The notes under the pieces were generated by a model. That model had not been told where the DNA came from. It saw only the letters and a program-made list of their open reading frames with translations, and ran no database searches. From assembly GCA_028278335.1 (NCBI GenBank), contig JANQEN010000012.1, positions 1 to 64,000 on the forward strand: a stretch of 64,000 nucleotides of DNA, read 5' to 3'. Below, one piece after another: positions 17,291 through 26,717 of this stretch; position 1 is the first letter of the stretch; each line of letters begins with the position of its first letter. The stretch comes from Chitinivibrionales bacterium. GTDB lineage: Bacteria > Fibrobacterota > Chitinivibrionia > Chitinivibrionales > JANQEN01. The translations under genes were made by a program, and so were the position numbers.

Positions 17291-19435
17291 TTAAGAGCTT
17301 AACCGCAATTGGTTGTTCTCGAAGGTAATCCGACCCTCTTTCTTTAGACCATAAATAATACCAAAAAGGTCATCTTCACTTATAGCTTGTGTCAACTGGC
17401 CATCAATGGTTTGCTTGCATGTTTCAAAGCTGACAGTATTATAATCATTTAAAAGCGAAAAGATAATCTGCTCACAACGAAACTCGCTTTTCTGTCTGTT
17501 TTTCATAGTAGCAATATGTCTTGATTGAATACGTTTACCTAAAGAGACAAGTGCATCTTCAATACTCGGTAACCCTTTAACATAAATGGCATTCTTATCC
17601 TCAGTTCCGGAGTTGCGCATAAATACGCATCCAAGCACGCCTTTGCTATCAAGCAAATTGATATAGAGCACATCACGATCCTCTTTGTCCTCAAAGGAAA
17701 GTGTGGTGGTTGATGGCAGTTCACCTTCATTTATAAGACGGGCAACTTCCTCTTTGACAAAGTCGACATCCTCAAGCCAGATAGTACTGTTTCTGTAAAA
17801 AGTTGCTTTGTCAACGAAAAAGACATAGTAGGTTTTTGAAAAACCTGGATCAAAGGGGCGAATTGCCTCTTGCGCAGTAAGCTCTAAAGATCGAATGGCA
17901 GCTAACGCTAAAAGTCCAGTCAACAAACCATTGCCCGTGAGCAACCTTTTCTCACGACCGGACTCATCCTCAACAGTGATGGGAAAAATGATGTGCCCAG
18001 AAATTTCAAGACCCAACAGCATTGACCCTTCACTAAAATTGCCAATCCATTTATCTCCAACACTGACAATTTTTGATTGCAAGGAGAGATTATTTTGAGC
18101 ACTGGAAGCGGTAAGTAAATCTGACTCAATGGTTGACACAAAGAAATAATCCTTGGGATCAATCGATTGATTTTGTATGAAATATCGCGCTAAAATATAG
18201 CCGCACTTATCACCATCGACCACATGAACAACATCGGACTCTTTGTCATAGAGTAAAACAAATCCACGATCACCGTCACCATCTAAGGCAAGACCAAACA
18301 CGGTATCCTGTCCCATAGACCTACCGCGATCAAACAGTTCCTTAACAAAGGGAATATGCCCTTCATATTGATCCCCACGAAAAAGCTCGGCCCCCTCAAT
18401 CTCGGCAACCCCACAATTCCTGTTGATATTAGAGCCCAGTGGTTCTTCGTTTACCGTTGAATAGTCACATCCTAAAGAATTTAAAACCTGGGAACTTAAC
18501 TGAGCATAGGCACCATTGGCATTATCAAGGACAAGATGTAGTCCCTTGAGTACATCTCTCATATCAGCGGGAAGGTGCTTTTGGATAAATACAAGGCTCT
18601 CCTCGCAAACATTCTCTACAACATGTACATCAGGACTTCCGGATGTTTGTTTGTTCAAAGAGGCAGAGTACATGTATGCGGAGAGCACATAATCACCAAG
18701 TTCACCCTCGGGAAGAAGTTTCTTTCCCTCTAAAAAGAATTTAATACCATTCTGGTTCGAAGGATTGTGGCTGGCGGTCAATGCAGCACCCGCCTTGACA
18801 CTTCGCTTTAGCATTTCAAAAGGAACAACCGGGGTTGGTACAACTCCCAGGTCGTACACACTACACCCTGCTTGAGAAAAACCCTCTATTACAGCATTTT
18901 TTAAAGCCCAATCAGTAGTTATATCACGACCATCATTTCCAAAAATGACAGGATCACCTTTCTTTAAAATTGCTTTGTCCATGAGTAAAGAGGCATAAGC
19001 AAAGGAGCTCGCCTTAACAAGTGCCGGTGAAAACACATTGTTCTCTACAAGATTTACTAAAAATGAATCCTCTTCTCCCAAAGCAATTTTTCCTCGAATT
19101 CCATCAGTGCCAAAAAAGTTAATTCTTGACATAAGAAAAGCCGTTTCAATACGCTCATCTTTAGAGAGGGAAGACCCTTTGAACAAAAGTACAGCCTTAT
19201 GAAAATCAAAGAGCGTTGGAAGAGTACAATTCTTCAAATAATCTGAGGCAAGTAGTGTTTCAATGGCATCAACATCATCATCTGAAAAATCTGCACTTGA
19301 ATCACCGCTATTCTGTGAATGCTGTATTAGTTGACTATCGATGCCCTTCTCAAGTAAATATATCTTCTTTGATACCAATTCATTTAGAAGGGAACTAAAT
19401 GTATTTACTACTGATTGAATTCTTTCTGTACTCAT
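17291..19435 (-). CDS. Phosphoglucomutase/phosphomannomutase family enzyme with extra terminal domains
   Basis: This 714-residue alpha-D-phosphohexomutase interconverts 6-phospho and 1-phospho sugars through a phosphoserine. Motifs in order: FGTDGIRG (108-115), the active-site TASHNP with Ser222, the metal loop DGDGDR (385-390) and the phosphate-binding NSGTED near 615. Usual family length is about 450-580, so there is roughly 100 residues of extra N-terminus (helical, acidic) and a C-terminal module of about 65 residues resembling a winged helix. FGTDGIRG is common in GlmM, so it could make glucosamine-1-phosphate for the same pathway as glmS (34.5 kb), but PGM and PMM are equally possible. 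Confidence 0.88.
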   Translation of the reverse strand: MSTERIQSVVNTFSSLLNELVSKKIYLLEKGIDSQLIQHSQNSGDSSADFSDDDVDAIETLLASDYLKNCTLPTLFDFHKAVLLFKGSSLSKDERIETAFLMSRINFFGTDGIRGKIALGEEDSFLVNLVENNVFSPALVKASSFAYASLLMDKAILKKGDPVIFGNDGRDITTDWALKNAVIEGFSQAGCSVYDLGVVPTPVVPFEMLKRSVKAGAALTASHNPSNQNGIKFFLEGKKLLPEGELGDYVLSAYMYSASLNKQTSGSPDVHVVENVCEESLVFIQKHLPADMRDVLKGLHLVLDNANGAYAQLSSQVLNSLGCDYSTVNEEPLGSNINRNCGVAEIEGAELFRGDQYEGHIPFVKELFDRGRSMGQDTVFGLALDGDGDRGFVLLYDKESDVVHVVDGDKCGYILARYFIQNQSIDPKDYFFVSTIESDLLTASSAQNNLSLQSKIVSVGDKWIGNFSEGSMLLGLEISGHIIFPITVEDESGREKRLLTGNGLLTGLLALAAIRSLELTAQEAIRPFDPGFSKTYYVFFVDKATFYRNSTIWLEDVDFVKEEVARLINEGELPSTTTLSFEDKEDRDVLYINLLDSKGVLGCVFMRNSGTEDKNAIYVKGLPSIEDALVSLGKRIQSRHIATMKNRQKSEFRCEQIIFSLLNDYNTVSFETCKQTIDGQLTQAISEDDLFGIIYGLKKEGRITFENNQLRLSS

Positions 19436-19702
19436 AGGCCAATCTTTTTTAATGGTAAAAAAAGAAAAAATATAACATTTTGTTCATTTCTTTTGAAATA
19501 AAAGAAAGACATTCCACCTGTTGATTTACTTACGTCACCCTAAAAACCGTCTGCAAAAAAATCAACCGTTCCGCGTTTTTCTGTTCCTAATTATATATTA
19601 AGAGCGTATAATTTTATTAATTTCATAGAGATTTTTTATAATCATTTTAAAGAAACAGAATTGACCTATCAATTCAACATATGAAAAAGGGATATCACTA
19701 TC

Positions 19703-20755
19703 ATGATTACCATCCAGGAGCTTCTTAAAAAGACTGTTGAGGTTCAGGCCTCTGATCTGCATATTACTGCTGATGCACCTCCACTTTTTAGAATCGATGG
19801 CAAGCTTAAACCAATCATCCCGGAAAAGTTAACTGCTGAGCAAACAAAAAAACTTACCCAAACCATCTTAACTGAGCCTCAAAAAAAATCCTTTGAAAAA
19901 CATAAGGAGATCAATTTCTCCTTTGGTGTTCAAAGCCTTGGTCGTTTTCGGGCAAATGCATTTTTACAACGGGGCTGCACCTCCTGTACACTTCGTCATA
20001 TTCCCATGACAATAAAAGGGGTCGAAGATTTGGGGCTTCCTAAAGTTATTGAGAAACTTACAACAAAATCGAGTGGTCTTATTTTAGTTACCGGACCTGC
20101 GGGAAGCGGAAAAACGACAACCCTAGCCTCATTGCTTGATCGCCTAAACGCACAGGTTGAAGGACACATTCTCACCATTGAGGACCCTATTGAATATATT
20201 CATCTTCATAAGAAATGCATAGTCAATCAACGGGAGATGAATCATGATACAGTAAGTTATGAGCGGGCCCTCTTTGATGTCACCAAGCAAAATCCTGATG
20301 TAGTGATGATCAGCGATCTTCCTGACCCTGAGGCTGTATACTCTGCGCTTACCATCGCAGAGACTGGCCACCTCACTCTTGCAGCTATGCCAACGGGCTC
20401 TGCTGTACTGACACTTAAACGTATCATCGACCTCTTTCCTGGAGAGCAGAAAGAGCTTGTTCGAGGTAAGTTGGCAATGAGCTTAGAGGGACTCATTAGT
20501 CAGAAATTACTCCCTCAAATTGGTGGCGGTCTGGCTCTTGCTTCAGAAATATTATTGGCCAATACTCAGATCCGCTCTTTAATCATGGAAAATGCCATTG
20601 ATCAAATCCAGGAGATAATTGAGTCAAGCCACACCTCTGGTATGCAATCACTCAATAGCGACCTCGCCCGTCTCTATGCTGCACAGAAAATAACCAAAAA
20701 AGATGCCCTCAGTGCAAGCCCTGATCCTGAATCATTGCTGCAAATTTTGGGTTAA
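19703..20755 (+). CDS. PilT-like type IV pilus ATPase with degenerate catalytic boxes
   Basis: This 350-residue protein aligns along the whole PilT family: N-terminal PAS-like domain (QASDLHITADAPPLFRIDG), Walker A GPAGSGKT (131-138), Asp box TIEDPIEY (158-165) and NQRE. However, the Walker B/GEMRD region reads VVMISDLPD (200-208), so the key Glu is Asp205 and the Arg is Pro, and the His box (TLHT in canonical PilT) reads AMPT with Pro230 in place of His. The C-terminal IRNLI motif is IRSLI. It probably binds ATP but may hydrolyse it poorly; it could be an accessory (PilU-like) motor or a regulator. It is cotranscribed with pilC (21-base gap). Family firm, activity uncertain. Confidence 0.88.
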   Translation: MITIQELLKKTVEVQASDLHITADAPPLFRIDGKLKPIIPEKLTAEQTKKLTQTILTEPQKKSFEKHKEINFSFGVQSLGRFRANAFLQRGCTSCTLRHIPMTIKGVEDLGLPKVIEKLTTKSSGLILVTGPAGSGKTTTLASLLDRLNAQVEGHILTIEDPIEYIHLHKKCIVNQREMNHDTVSYERALFDVTKQNPDVVMISDLPDPEAVYSALTIAETGHLTLAAMPTGSAVLTLKRIIDLFPGEQKELVRGKLAMSLEGLISQKLLPQIGGGLALASEILLANTQIRSLIMENAIDQIQEIIESSHTSGMQSLNSDLARLYAAQKITKKDALSASPDPESLLQILG

Positions 20756-20776
20756 GAGAGAGGGAGTAGGATTTAC

Positions 20777-21976
20777 ATGGCAACATTCCAGTACAAAGGG
20801 ATTTCAGCCTCAAATAAAGAGGTGAGCGGAGAAATTGCTGCAGAGAGTCGCGCTGAGGCCCTGAATTTGATAAAGAACCAAAACATCCGAGCCCTTACTG
20901 TTAAAAAGAAGCCCATGGAATTTTCCATCTCTCTGGGATCACGAGTAAAACTTTTAGATATCAGCCGTTTTACGCGCCAATTCTCGGCGATGTCCTCCGC
21001 AGGTTTACCTATTGTCCAATGCATGGACATTTTAAGCAACCAAACAGAGAATAAAACACTGGCCAATGCCATACGCCAGGTTTCTGGAGATATCCAGGGC
21101 GGAAGTGCTCTAGCAGAATCGTTATCCAAACATCCAAAGATTTTTAACAGCCTTTACTGTAATATGGTTGCCGCAGGTGAGACTTCCGGTAATCTTGATG
21201 GTGTCCTCCAAAGACTTGCCGAATATCAGGAGAAGGCCAATACTCTGGTGCGAAAAATTAAGAGTGCTATGATCTATCCGCTAATCCTAGGTATAATAGC
21301 TGTTGCAGTCACAGCACTTTTACTTACTGTAGTTGTACCAATATTTTCAGATATGTTCTCTGAGTTGGGAGGTAATCTACCGGCACCAACTAAAATAGTA
21401 TTAGGTGTGTCTAATTTCTTACGAGCCTATATTATCCAATCACTTGCGGTACTTGCAATTCTCATCTTGATTTTACTTCGCTACCGAAAGACAGAAAAGG
21501 GTTCCTATGTATTGGATGCTCTTTTACTTAAAATTCCTGTATTTGGTGATCTTGCACGTAAAAGCTCTATAAGCCGTTTTTCACAAACGCTATCAACACT
21601 TTTAGATAGTGGTATCAGTATATTAAAGGCCCTTTCAATTACAGCTAAGACTGCTGGAAACAAAGTGTTAGAGCGAGGTATCTTTTTAGCGATTGAAAAA
21701 ATAACCGGTGGGCAATCCATTGCTGAACCCCTTAGTGAGACTGGCCTTTTTCCTCCCATGGTTATACATATGATTGCAGTTGGTGAAAAAACCGGTGACA
21801 TCTCTAGCATGCTCAATAAAATTTCGACCTTCTATGAAGAGGAGGTCGATGCAGCAGTTGATGCGCTGACCTCAATTTTAGAGCCAATAATGATTGTCTT
21901 TTTAGGAATTATCATTGGGGGAATTTTGCTTGCCATGTATTTGCCCATGTTTGAAATGATTAATTTAATTGGATAA
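20777..21976 (+). CDS. pilC: Type IV pilus / type II secretion inner-membrane platform protein PilC/GspF
   Basis: This 399-residue protein has two T2SSF cytoplasmic domains (about 65-190 and 270-390), each with the family phrase for the GE(T/K) loop (AAGETSGNLD; AVGEKTGDISSML). Three hydrophobic segments lie at about 167-190, 215-235 and 370-393. It forms the inner-membrane platform on which the pilus ATPases act. It directly follows the PilT-like gene. No pilin, PilB or secretin gene is in the window, so the rest of the machine must lie elsewhere. Confidence 0.94.
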   Translation: MATFQYKGISASNKEVSGEIAAESRAEALNLIKNQNIRALTVKKKPMEFSISLGSRVKLLDISRFTRQFSAMSSAGLPIVQCMDILSNQTENKTLANAIRQVSGDIQGGSALAESLSKHPKIFNSLYCNMVAAGETSGNLDGVLQRLAEYQEKANTLVRKIKSAMIYPLILGIIAVAVTALLLTVVVPIFSDMFSELGGNLPAPTKIVLGVSNFLRAYIIQSLAVLAILILILLRYRKTEKGSYVLDALLLKIPVFGDLARKSSISRFSQTLSTLLDSGISILKALSITAKTAGNKVLERGIFLAIEKITGGQSIAEPLSETGLFPPMVIHMIAVGEKTGDISSMLNKISTFYEEEVDAAVDALTSILEPIMIVFLGIIIGGILLAMYLPMFEMINLIG

Positions 21977-22017
21977 TGGAACGATTTCACTGTATAATAA
22001 TGAAAAGAAAAAAACAT

Positions 22018-22044
22018 TAAAGAATTAGGAAAAATGGCCGATAT
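22018..22044 (+). promoter_or_regulatory. Sigma-28 (FliA) promoter of flgM
   Basis: TAAAGAAT (22018-22025), an 11-base spacer and GCCGATAT (22037-22044) match the sigma-28 consensus TAAAGTTT-N11-GCCGATAA at 13 of 16 positions. It lies 34 bases upstream of the flgM start and after the pilC stop. Confidence 0.85.
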
Positions 22045-22077
22045 ATTAGAATAGGTAAAGAAAGGCGGTGATGGTGT

Positions 22078-22404
22078 ATGCGGTTAACACCAATAAGCAA
22101 TAAAATAGCAAGCGAACTTAAAAAGGTAGAAAATGCGAAAAAATCGCCTAAGGCATATTCTGCACCTAAGAAAGCCTCTTTTTCTAAACAGGACTCATCC
22201 TCATTTACCTCTGATGCTCGTCGCTTAAGTGAGAGCAAGGCTCAGGCAGATATTGCAGCTGCTCGTATTGCAATGGAGCCAGATATCCGAGTAGAAAAAG
22301 TCAATGAGGTAAAAAAGAAAGTTGCCAACGGCTACTACAATACCTCGGAGTTCGCTGATAGACTTGCAGAAAAGATGTGTGACGTTTTTGGTATAAAGAA
22401 ATAG
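22078..22404 (+). CDS. flgM: Anti-sigma-28 factor FlgM
   Basis: This 108-residue cytoplasmic protein has a basic, Ser-rich, probably disordered N-terminal half and a C-terminal FlgM region PDIRVEKVNEVKKKVANG followed by YYNTSEFADRLAEKM. FlgM binds sigma-28 and blocks flagellar late-gene transcription until it is exported through the completed hook-basal body. The sigma-28 promoter directly upstream gives the usual negative feedback loop. It converges with the sigma factor gene at 22454. No other flagellar assembly gene adjoins it. Confidence 0.9.
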   Translation: MRLTPISNKIASELKKVENAKKSPKAYSAPKKASFSKQDSSSFTSDARRLSESKAQADIAAARIAMEPDIRVEKVNEVKKKVANGYYNTSEFADRLAEKMCDVFGIKK

Positions 22405-22453
22405 ATCACTTTTCTTTGATAACGCCGAAACAGGTAAAATAACTGTCCATTAA

Positions 22454-23317
22454 TTAATAAGCATATACTTTTAGTCGAGCAATATTATGGGGACTTTTTA
22501 ATCTTCGTAAGGCCTTATCTTTAATCTGACGAATTCGTTCTCGGGTCAAATGAAGATGTTCGCCAATCTCTTCTAAGGTATGGGAGGTCTCCTCACCAAT
22601 TCCAAAATAGAGCTTAATCACCCGTTTCTCCCGTTCATTGAGGTTGCTTAAAACTGCCTCAATTTCGCTGAGAAGTAGCTTTTTAAGAGCCCTTTCATCG
22701 GGCTGCGCCTGGCTTTCATCCTGTAAGAGATCTATCAACTTTGAATCATCTTCCCCGTCCTGCCCGAAGGGCATATCAAGAGAAATGTAAGAGTTACCAA
22801 TTTTTAAGGCCTCTGCTACAACCTTGGGATCTATTTCCAGCTCTTGAGCAATCTCCGCAATATTTGGAGGACGACCATATTTCTGTTCAAGAGTGATTTG
22901 TACCTTGCCAATTTTATAGAGCGTACTGACTCGATTAAGAGGAAGTTTAATTATTCGAGACTGCTCTGCCAGGGCTTGCAAAATAGCCTGTCGAATCCAC
23001 CACACCGCATAGGAGATAAACTTAAAGTTTTTTTTCTCATCAAATCGCTTTGCTGCACGTATGAGTCCAAGATTTCCCTCATTAATAAGATCACTGAGTG
23101 GGAGCCCCTGGTTTTGATAATTTTTGCACACTAATACCACAAAACGAAGGTTGGACATGACAAGTTTTTCAAGGGCAGCGCGATCACCCTTCCTTATGCG
23201 AATAGCGACTTTTGCCTCATCTTTTGCGGATAATGTGTTGTGGCGACTAATGTTTCTTAAATAGAGGGCAAGGGTCTCATCAGTAACAAAGTAATTATTT
23301 TGAACAGCAGAGAACAT
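22454..23317 (-). CDS. rpoD: Primary-type sigma-70 factor (short RpoD/SigA class)
   Basis: This 287-residue factor contains region 1.2 (TLALYLRNI), region 2 (NLRFVVLVCKNYQNQG, LINEGNLGLIRAAKRFD, FKFISYAVWWIRQAI), region 3 (EQSRIIKLPLNR) and region 4.2 with the helix-turn-helix LTRERIRQIKDKALRRL. It lacks the long region 1.1 and non-conserved insert of proteobacterial RpoD. Length and wording match the short housekeeping sigma of Bacteroidetes relatives. It directs RNA polymerase to vegetative promoters; whether it is the principal or an alternative group 2 factor here cannot be decided. Confidence 0.9.
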   Translation of the reverse strand: MFSAVQNNYFVTDETLALYLRNISRHNTLSAKDEAKVAIRIRKGDRAALEKLVMSNLRFVVLVCKNYQNQGLPLSDLINEGNLGLIRAAKRFDEKKNFKFISYAVWWIRQAILQALAEQSRIIKLPLNRVSTLYKIGKVQITLEQKYGRPPNIAEIAQELEIDPKVVAEALKIGNSYISLDMPFGQDGEDDSKLIDLLQDESQAQPDERALKKLLLSEIEAVLSNLNEREKRVIKLYFGIGEETSHTLEEIGEHLHLTRERIRQIKDKALRRLKSPHNIARLKVYAY

Positions 23318-23619
23318 GGTAATTACTTTCAGGCTAGGTTGATGTATTAATCAGATACTTTTTTAATATACACAAACTTTCTCATTTTTTCAGAAATTTC
23401 CTGGTAATCATTGTATGGTGGAAATATTTCAACCTATTTTATGCTCAGATTATAAATTATTGCAATACATTTCAATGATAACTGGATTTGTAATAATTAT
23501 TACTAAATGTAATAGGATTTTGAGGAACAAAGAAAAGTTTTAAGGTGGTTCCCTATGGTTGATAAAACAATATCAAAACTTCGGTAGTTTTAGCTAAAAA
23601 GAATTCCCCGGGAGTATTT
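23318..23619. other. Intergenic region between sigma factor and lpdA
   Basis: About 300 bases of AT-rich divergent spacer carrying promoters for both neighbours. No RNA gene, strong hairpin or repeat was found. Confidence 0.4.
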
Positions 23620-24966
23620 ATGTATGATCTAATAATTATCGGTGGCGGCCCAGCAGGATACCATGCAGCAAAATGTGCTGGTCAAGCTGGTATGCAAACT
23701 GCACTCATAGAAAAAGGCGAACTTGGTGGCGTTTGTCTCAATGAAGGATGCATTCCATCGAAAGCTTTGCTCCATTGCTCCAAACTATACTATCAAGCAC
23801 TCCACTCGCAACCCTTTGGTATATATACACAGGAGTGCACCTTCAACCTTCCCGAAGTTATTGAACGGAAGAAGCACATAATCATTACTAATCGGAAGGG
23901 TATTGCATTTTCATTGAAAAAAGCAAAGGTTACCATAATTGAGGGAGCAGCAATAATAGGTCCCTCTCAAGGAGGATCCTTTGTAGTGCAGGTAAATGGA
24001 AAGGAGATAAAAGGTCAACGACTACTTATTTGTTCCGGATCTGAGCCGATAGTACCTCCTTTACCAGGGATTGAGCTACCATTAGTTGCCTATAATAGGG
24101 AGATCCTTGCTAAAACCGAGATACCAAAAAAACTTGTTGTGATTGGCGGTGGGGCCATTGGATTGGAGTTGGCGACTTTTTTTGCAGAAATAGGCTCCAC
24201 AGTTTCAGTTATTGAAATGGTACCTACAATTGGCGGCCCCATTGATAAGGATATTGCCAAGGTTCTAAAAGGTGAGCTTACCAAAAAGGGAATTACCATA
24301 AAAACCGAAACAAAGGCATTGGAAATTAAAAATGATCGGGTCATATATGAAGAGAAAGGGGCAAAAGGAGAGGTAGAGACAGATTGTGTATTGGTTTCCA
24401 TTGGTCGCAGACCGTCCACAAATGATATAGGTTTAGAAAACATCGGCTGTGAAATGGAGAGAGGTGCCTGTATTACAGACGAACAGGGACGGACAAAGGT
24501 GCAAAACCTTTGGGCTGCCGGTGACTGTAATGGCAAATCAATGCTTGCCCATACAGCGTATCGAGAGGCTGAGGTGTGCATTGACTCGATGCTTGGAAAA
24601 GATACCCAAGTAAACTACCAGGCTATTCCCTCGGTCATTTATACACACCCAGAGGTCGCCATGGTAGGTCTTACACAAGCAGAAGCAGAATCTAAGGGAA
24701 TCAATGTTGAGGTAGTCAAGGTTCCCCTGTCGATAAACGGAAGGTATCTTGCTGAATCTGCTGGTGAGCGTGGACTGTGCAAGCTCATCATTGATAAAGA
24801 GAAAGAGACTTTCTTAGGTGCTCACTTGATCGGATCTCATTGTTCAGAAATGATTTACGGAATGGCCTTCATGATAGAAAAGGGTATATCGGTTTCAGAT
24901 TTTCGTGAAACCACGTTCCCCCACCCTACAGTTTCTGAAGTATTAAAAGATGCTTTACACCAATAA
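23620..24966 (+). CDS. lpdA: Dihydrolipoyl dehydrogenase (E3)
   Basis: This 448-residue FAD enzyme reoxidises dihydrolipoyl groups of 2-oxoacid dehydrogenase or glycine-cleavage complexes with NAD+. Visible features: FAD-binding GGGPAGYHAA (8-17), redox-active disulfide GGVCLNEGC (Cys39/Cys44), NAD-binding GGGAIGLELA (about 177-186), the second FAD contact AAGDCNG and the C-terminal HPTVSE catalytic His motif. The partner E1/E2 genes are not nearby, but a lipoate/octanoate transferase gene lies 2 kb downstream. Confidence 0.95.
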   Translation: MYDLIIIGGGPAGYHAAKCAGQAGMQTALIEKGELGGVCLNEGCIPSKALLHCSKLYYQALHSQPFGIYTQECTFNLPEVIERKKHIIITNRKGIAFSLKKAKVTIIEGAAIIGPSQGGSFVVQVNGKEIKGQRLLICSGSEPIVPPLPGIELPLVAYNREILAKTEIPKKLVVIGGGAIGLELATFFAEIGSTVSVIEMVPTIGGPIDKDIAKVLKGELTKKGITIKTETKALEIKNDRVIYEEKGAKGEVETDCVLVSIGRRPSTNDIGLENIGCEMERGACITDEQGRTKVQNLWAAGDCNGKSMLAHTAYREAEVCIDSMLGKDTQVNYQAIPSVIYTHPEVAMVGLTQAEAESKGINVEVVKVPLSINGRYLAESAGERGLCKLIIDKEKETFLGAHLIGSHCSEMIYGMAFMIEKGISVSDFRETTFPHPTVSEVLKDALHQ

Positions 24967-24997
24967 AAGAGACTCTTTTAAAGCTTCACCTTGGCTG

Positions 24998-26608
24998 TTA
25001 ATTACTTAGGGCTTCGTTAACAATTTTTGATAGCTTTTTCATATTAAAGGGCTTTTGTAAAAAAGCAAAGGCTCCCTCGTTCATCATTTTTCGGGCATCC
25101 TCATTCATTGAATGGCCCGATACTAAAACGGTTTTTACCTTTGGATTAATCTTTCTCAGTTGTTTAAAGCAATCATACCCACCAAGTTTGGGCATAATAA
25201 TATCAAGCATAACAAGATCAATATCTTCAAAATTTTTTCGGTAATACTCAACGCCTTCCCGGCCGTTTTCACAGGCTGTCACTGAAAAATGAAGCTCCTT
25301 GAGCATCTCTAAAAACATCTCCTTAACAACCTGTTCATCATCGATGATTAAAATGTTTCCGGTGCATTTCGACACATCAATCTTATACTTTTGCGTATCA
25401 CTCTTTACCTTTTGTGCTATAGGAAGGAATATTTTAAAGGTTGTCCCCTTGTCAAACTCGCTATACATCTCAATAGCACCGCCATGATTCTTTATCGTCC
25501 CATAAACACTTGACAAACCAAGACCAGCACCATCACCCATCTCCTTTGTTGTAAAAAACGGTTCGAAGGCCCTGGTCTTTGTCTCTTCGTTCATTCCCAC
25601 ACCGGTATCGGTGATTTCCAATAAAAAATGAGAGCCGGGCTTAACCTCCTCGTGATTATGCTGGCTAATGTACTCCTTGGTAATCTCAATAACGCGAGAA
25701 TGTATGGCCAGCGTGCCACCATGGGGCATGGCATCACGGGCATTGACCGCAATATTGAGCACTACATTTTGAAGCTGGTTACGATCACCCATAACCGAAC
25801 AGTAATTGGCCTGTAAATTTTTGACAATCTCAATACGACGGTCAAAGGTGTGTTCGATAATCTGAAGTACATTGTTTATTGTTTCATGCATGTTGACCAC
25901 AACGATCTGATATTTTCCCTTTCGGGCAAAGGCAAGAAGCTGGGCAACCAGATCAGCTGCCCGTTTCGACGTATCCAAAATGGTATCAACATACTTTTTA
26001 AGTTTTGGATTCTCTTCAGCATATTTCCATTTGATGATTTCTGCAAAACCCGTAATGCCGCTGAGCATATTGTTAAAATCATGGGCAATGCCACCGGCAA
26101 GCTTGCCAATTGCTTCCATCTTCTTTGACTCGTGCAGTTTCTGCTCTAATCTGCTTTTCTCCTCAACATCCCGTTTATGTTCGGATATCTCCTGTTTTAA
26201 GAGTTCATTGGATTTTGTAAGATTCTTCTGTTCCTCCTTAAGACGATGGCTCATAGCTTTTATTTGAAGGTATTCGCTCTTTATAGAGAGGAGCATCCGT
26301 CGCTGCATGAGGATTGTGAGCAGAACAAAGCAGGCACCAAAAAAGAAAATGACTCCTACAAAGAGCTCGCTGACAATATGCACTTGCTTTACATATGCCA
26401 ACAACACGATAATATACCCCACAAAAAAGAAACACATCAAGAGCATATGATAGACAAAGGAACGTTTTATAGTAAGATGTTCTCGTGTTACAAAGGAGAT
26501 ATCGAATATCTTAAGCATGGTCCTGAATTTATAGATGCTTAGCGCCATAATAACAGCACCAATGACTATAAAAACACATGCTATTACTGTTGTTATATCC
26601 AAAGCCAC
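24998..26608 (-). CDS. Membrane-bound hybrid histidine kinase
   Basis: The protein has 536 residues. Three transmembrane helices (about 5-25, 52-73, 80-100) are followed by a coiled coil (about 105-165), HisKA with the phosphorylatable His176 in GIAHDFNN, a HATPase domain with N-box NIAVNARDA (285-293), G1 DTGVGM and G2 GAGLGLS, and a C-terminal receiver with DD at 423-424, phospho-acceptor Asp469 (VMLDI) and Lys519. No extracellular sensor domain of any size is present, so the signal may be sensed in the membrane. No output regulator is adjacent, so it may phosphorylate a distant HPt or act as an orphan. Confidence 0.93.
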   Translation of the reverse strand: MALDITTVIACVFIVIGAVIMALSIYKFRTMLKIFDISFVTREHLTIKRSFVYHMLLMCFFFVGYIIVLLAYVKQVHIVSELFVGVIFFFGACFVLLTILMQRRMLLSIKSEYLQIKAMSHRLKEEQKNLTKSNELLKQEISEHKRDVEEKSRLEQKLHESKKMEAIGKLAGGIAHDFNNMLSGITGFAEIIKWKYAEENPKLKKYVDTILDTSKRAADLVAQLLAFARKGKYQIVVVNMHETINNVLQIIEHTFDRRIEIVKNLQANYCSVMGDRNQLQNVVLNIAVNARDAMPHGGTLAIHSRVIEITKEYISQHNHEEVKPGSHFLLEITDTGVGMNEETKTRAFEPFFTTKEMGDGAGLGLSSVYGTIKNHGGAIEMYSEFDKGTTFKIFLPIAQKVKSDTQKYKIDVSKCTGNILIIDDEQVVKEMFLEMLKELHFSVTACENGREGVEYYRKNFEDIDLVMLDIIMPKLGGYDCFKQLRKINPKVKTVLVSGHSMNEDARKMMNEGAFAFLQKPFNMKKLSKIVNEALSN

Positions 26609-26717
26609 CTGCTTTACAAAAATCTAATTGGCCCGTTTACAACAAAAACAATTACAAGTAAAACAAAGGCAAATATCATCCTACAGGTGAATACTTTTAT
26701 CCACCTAAGGTGTAGAG

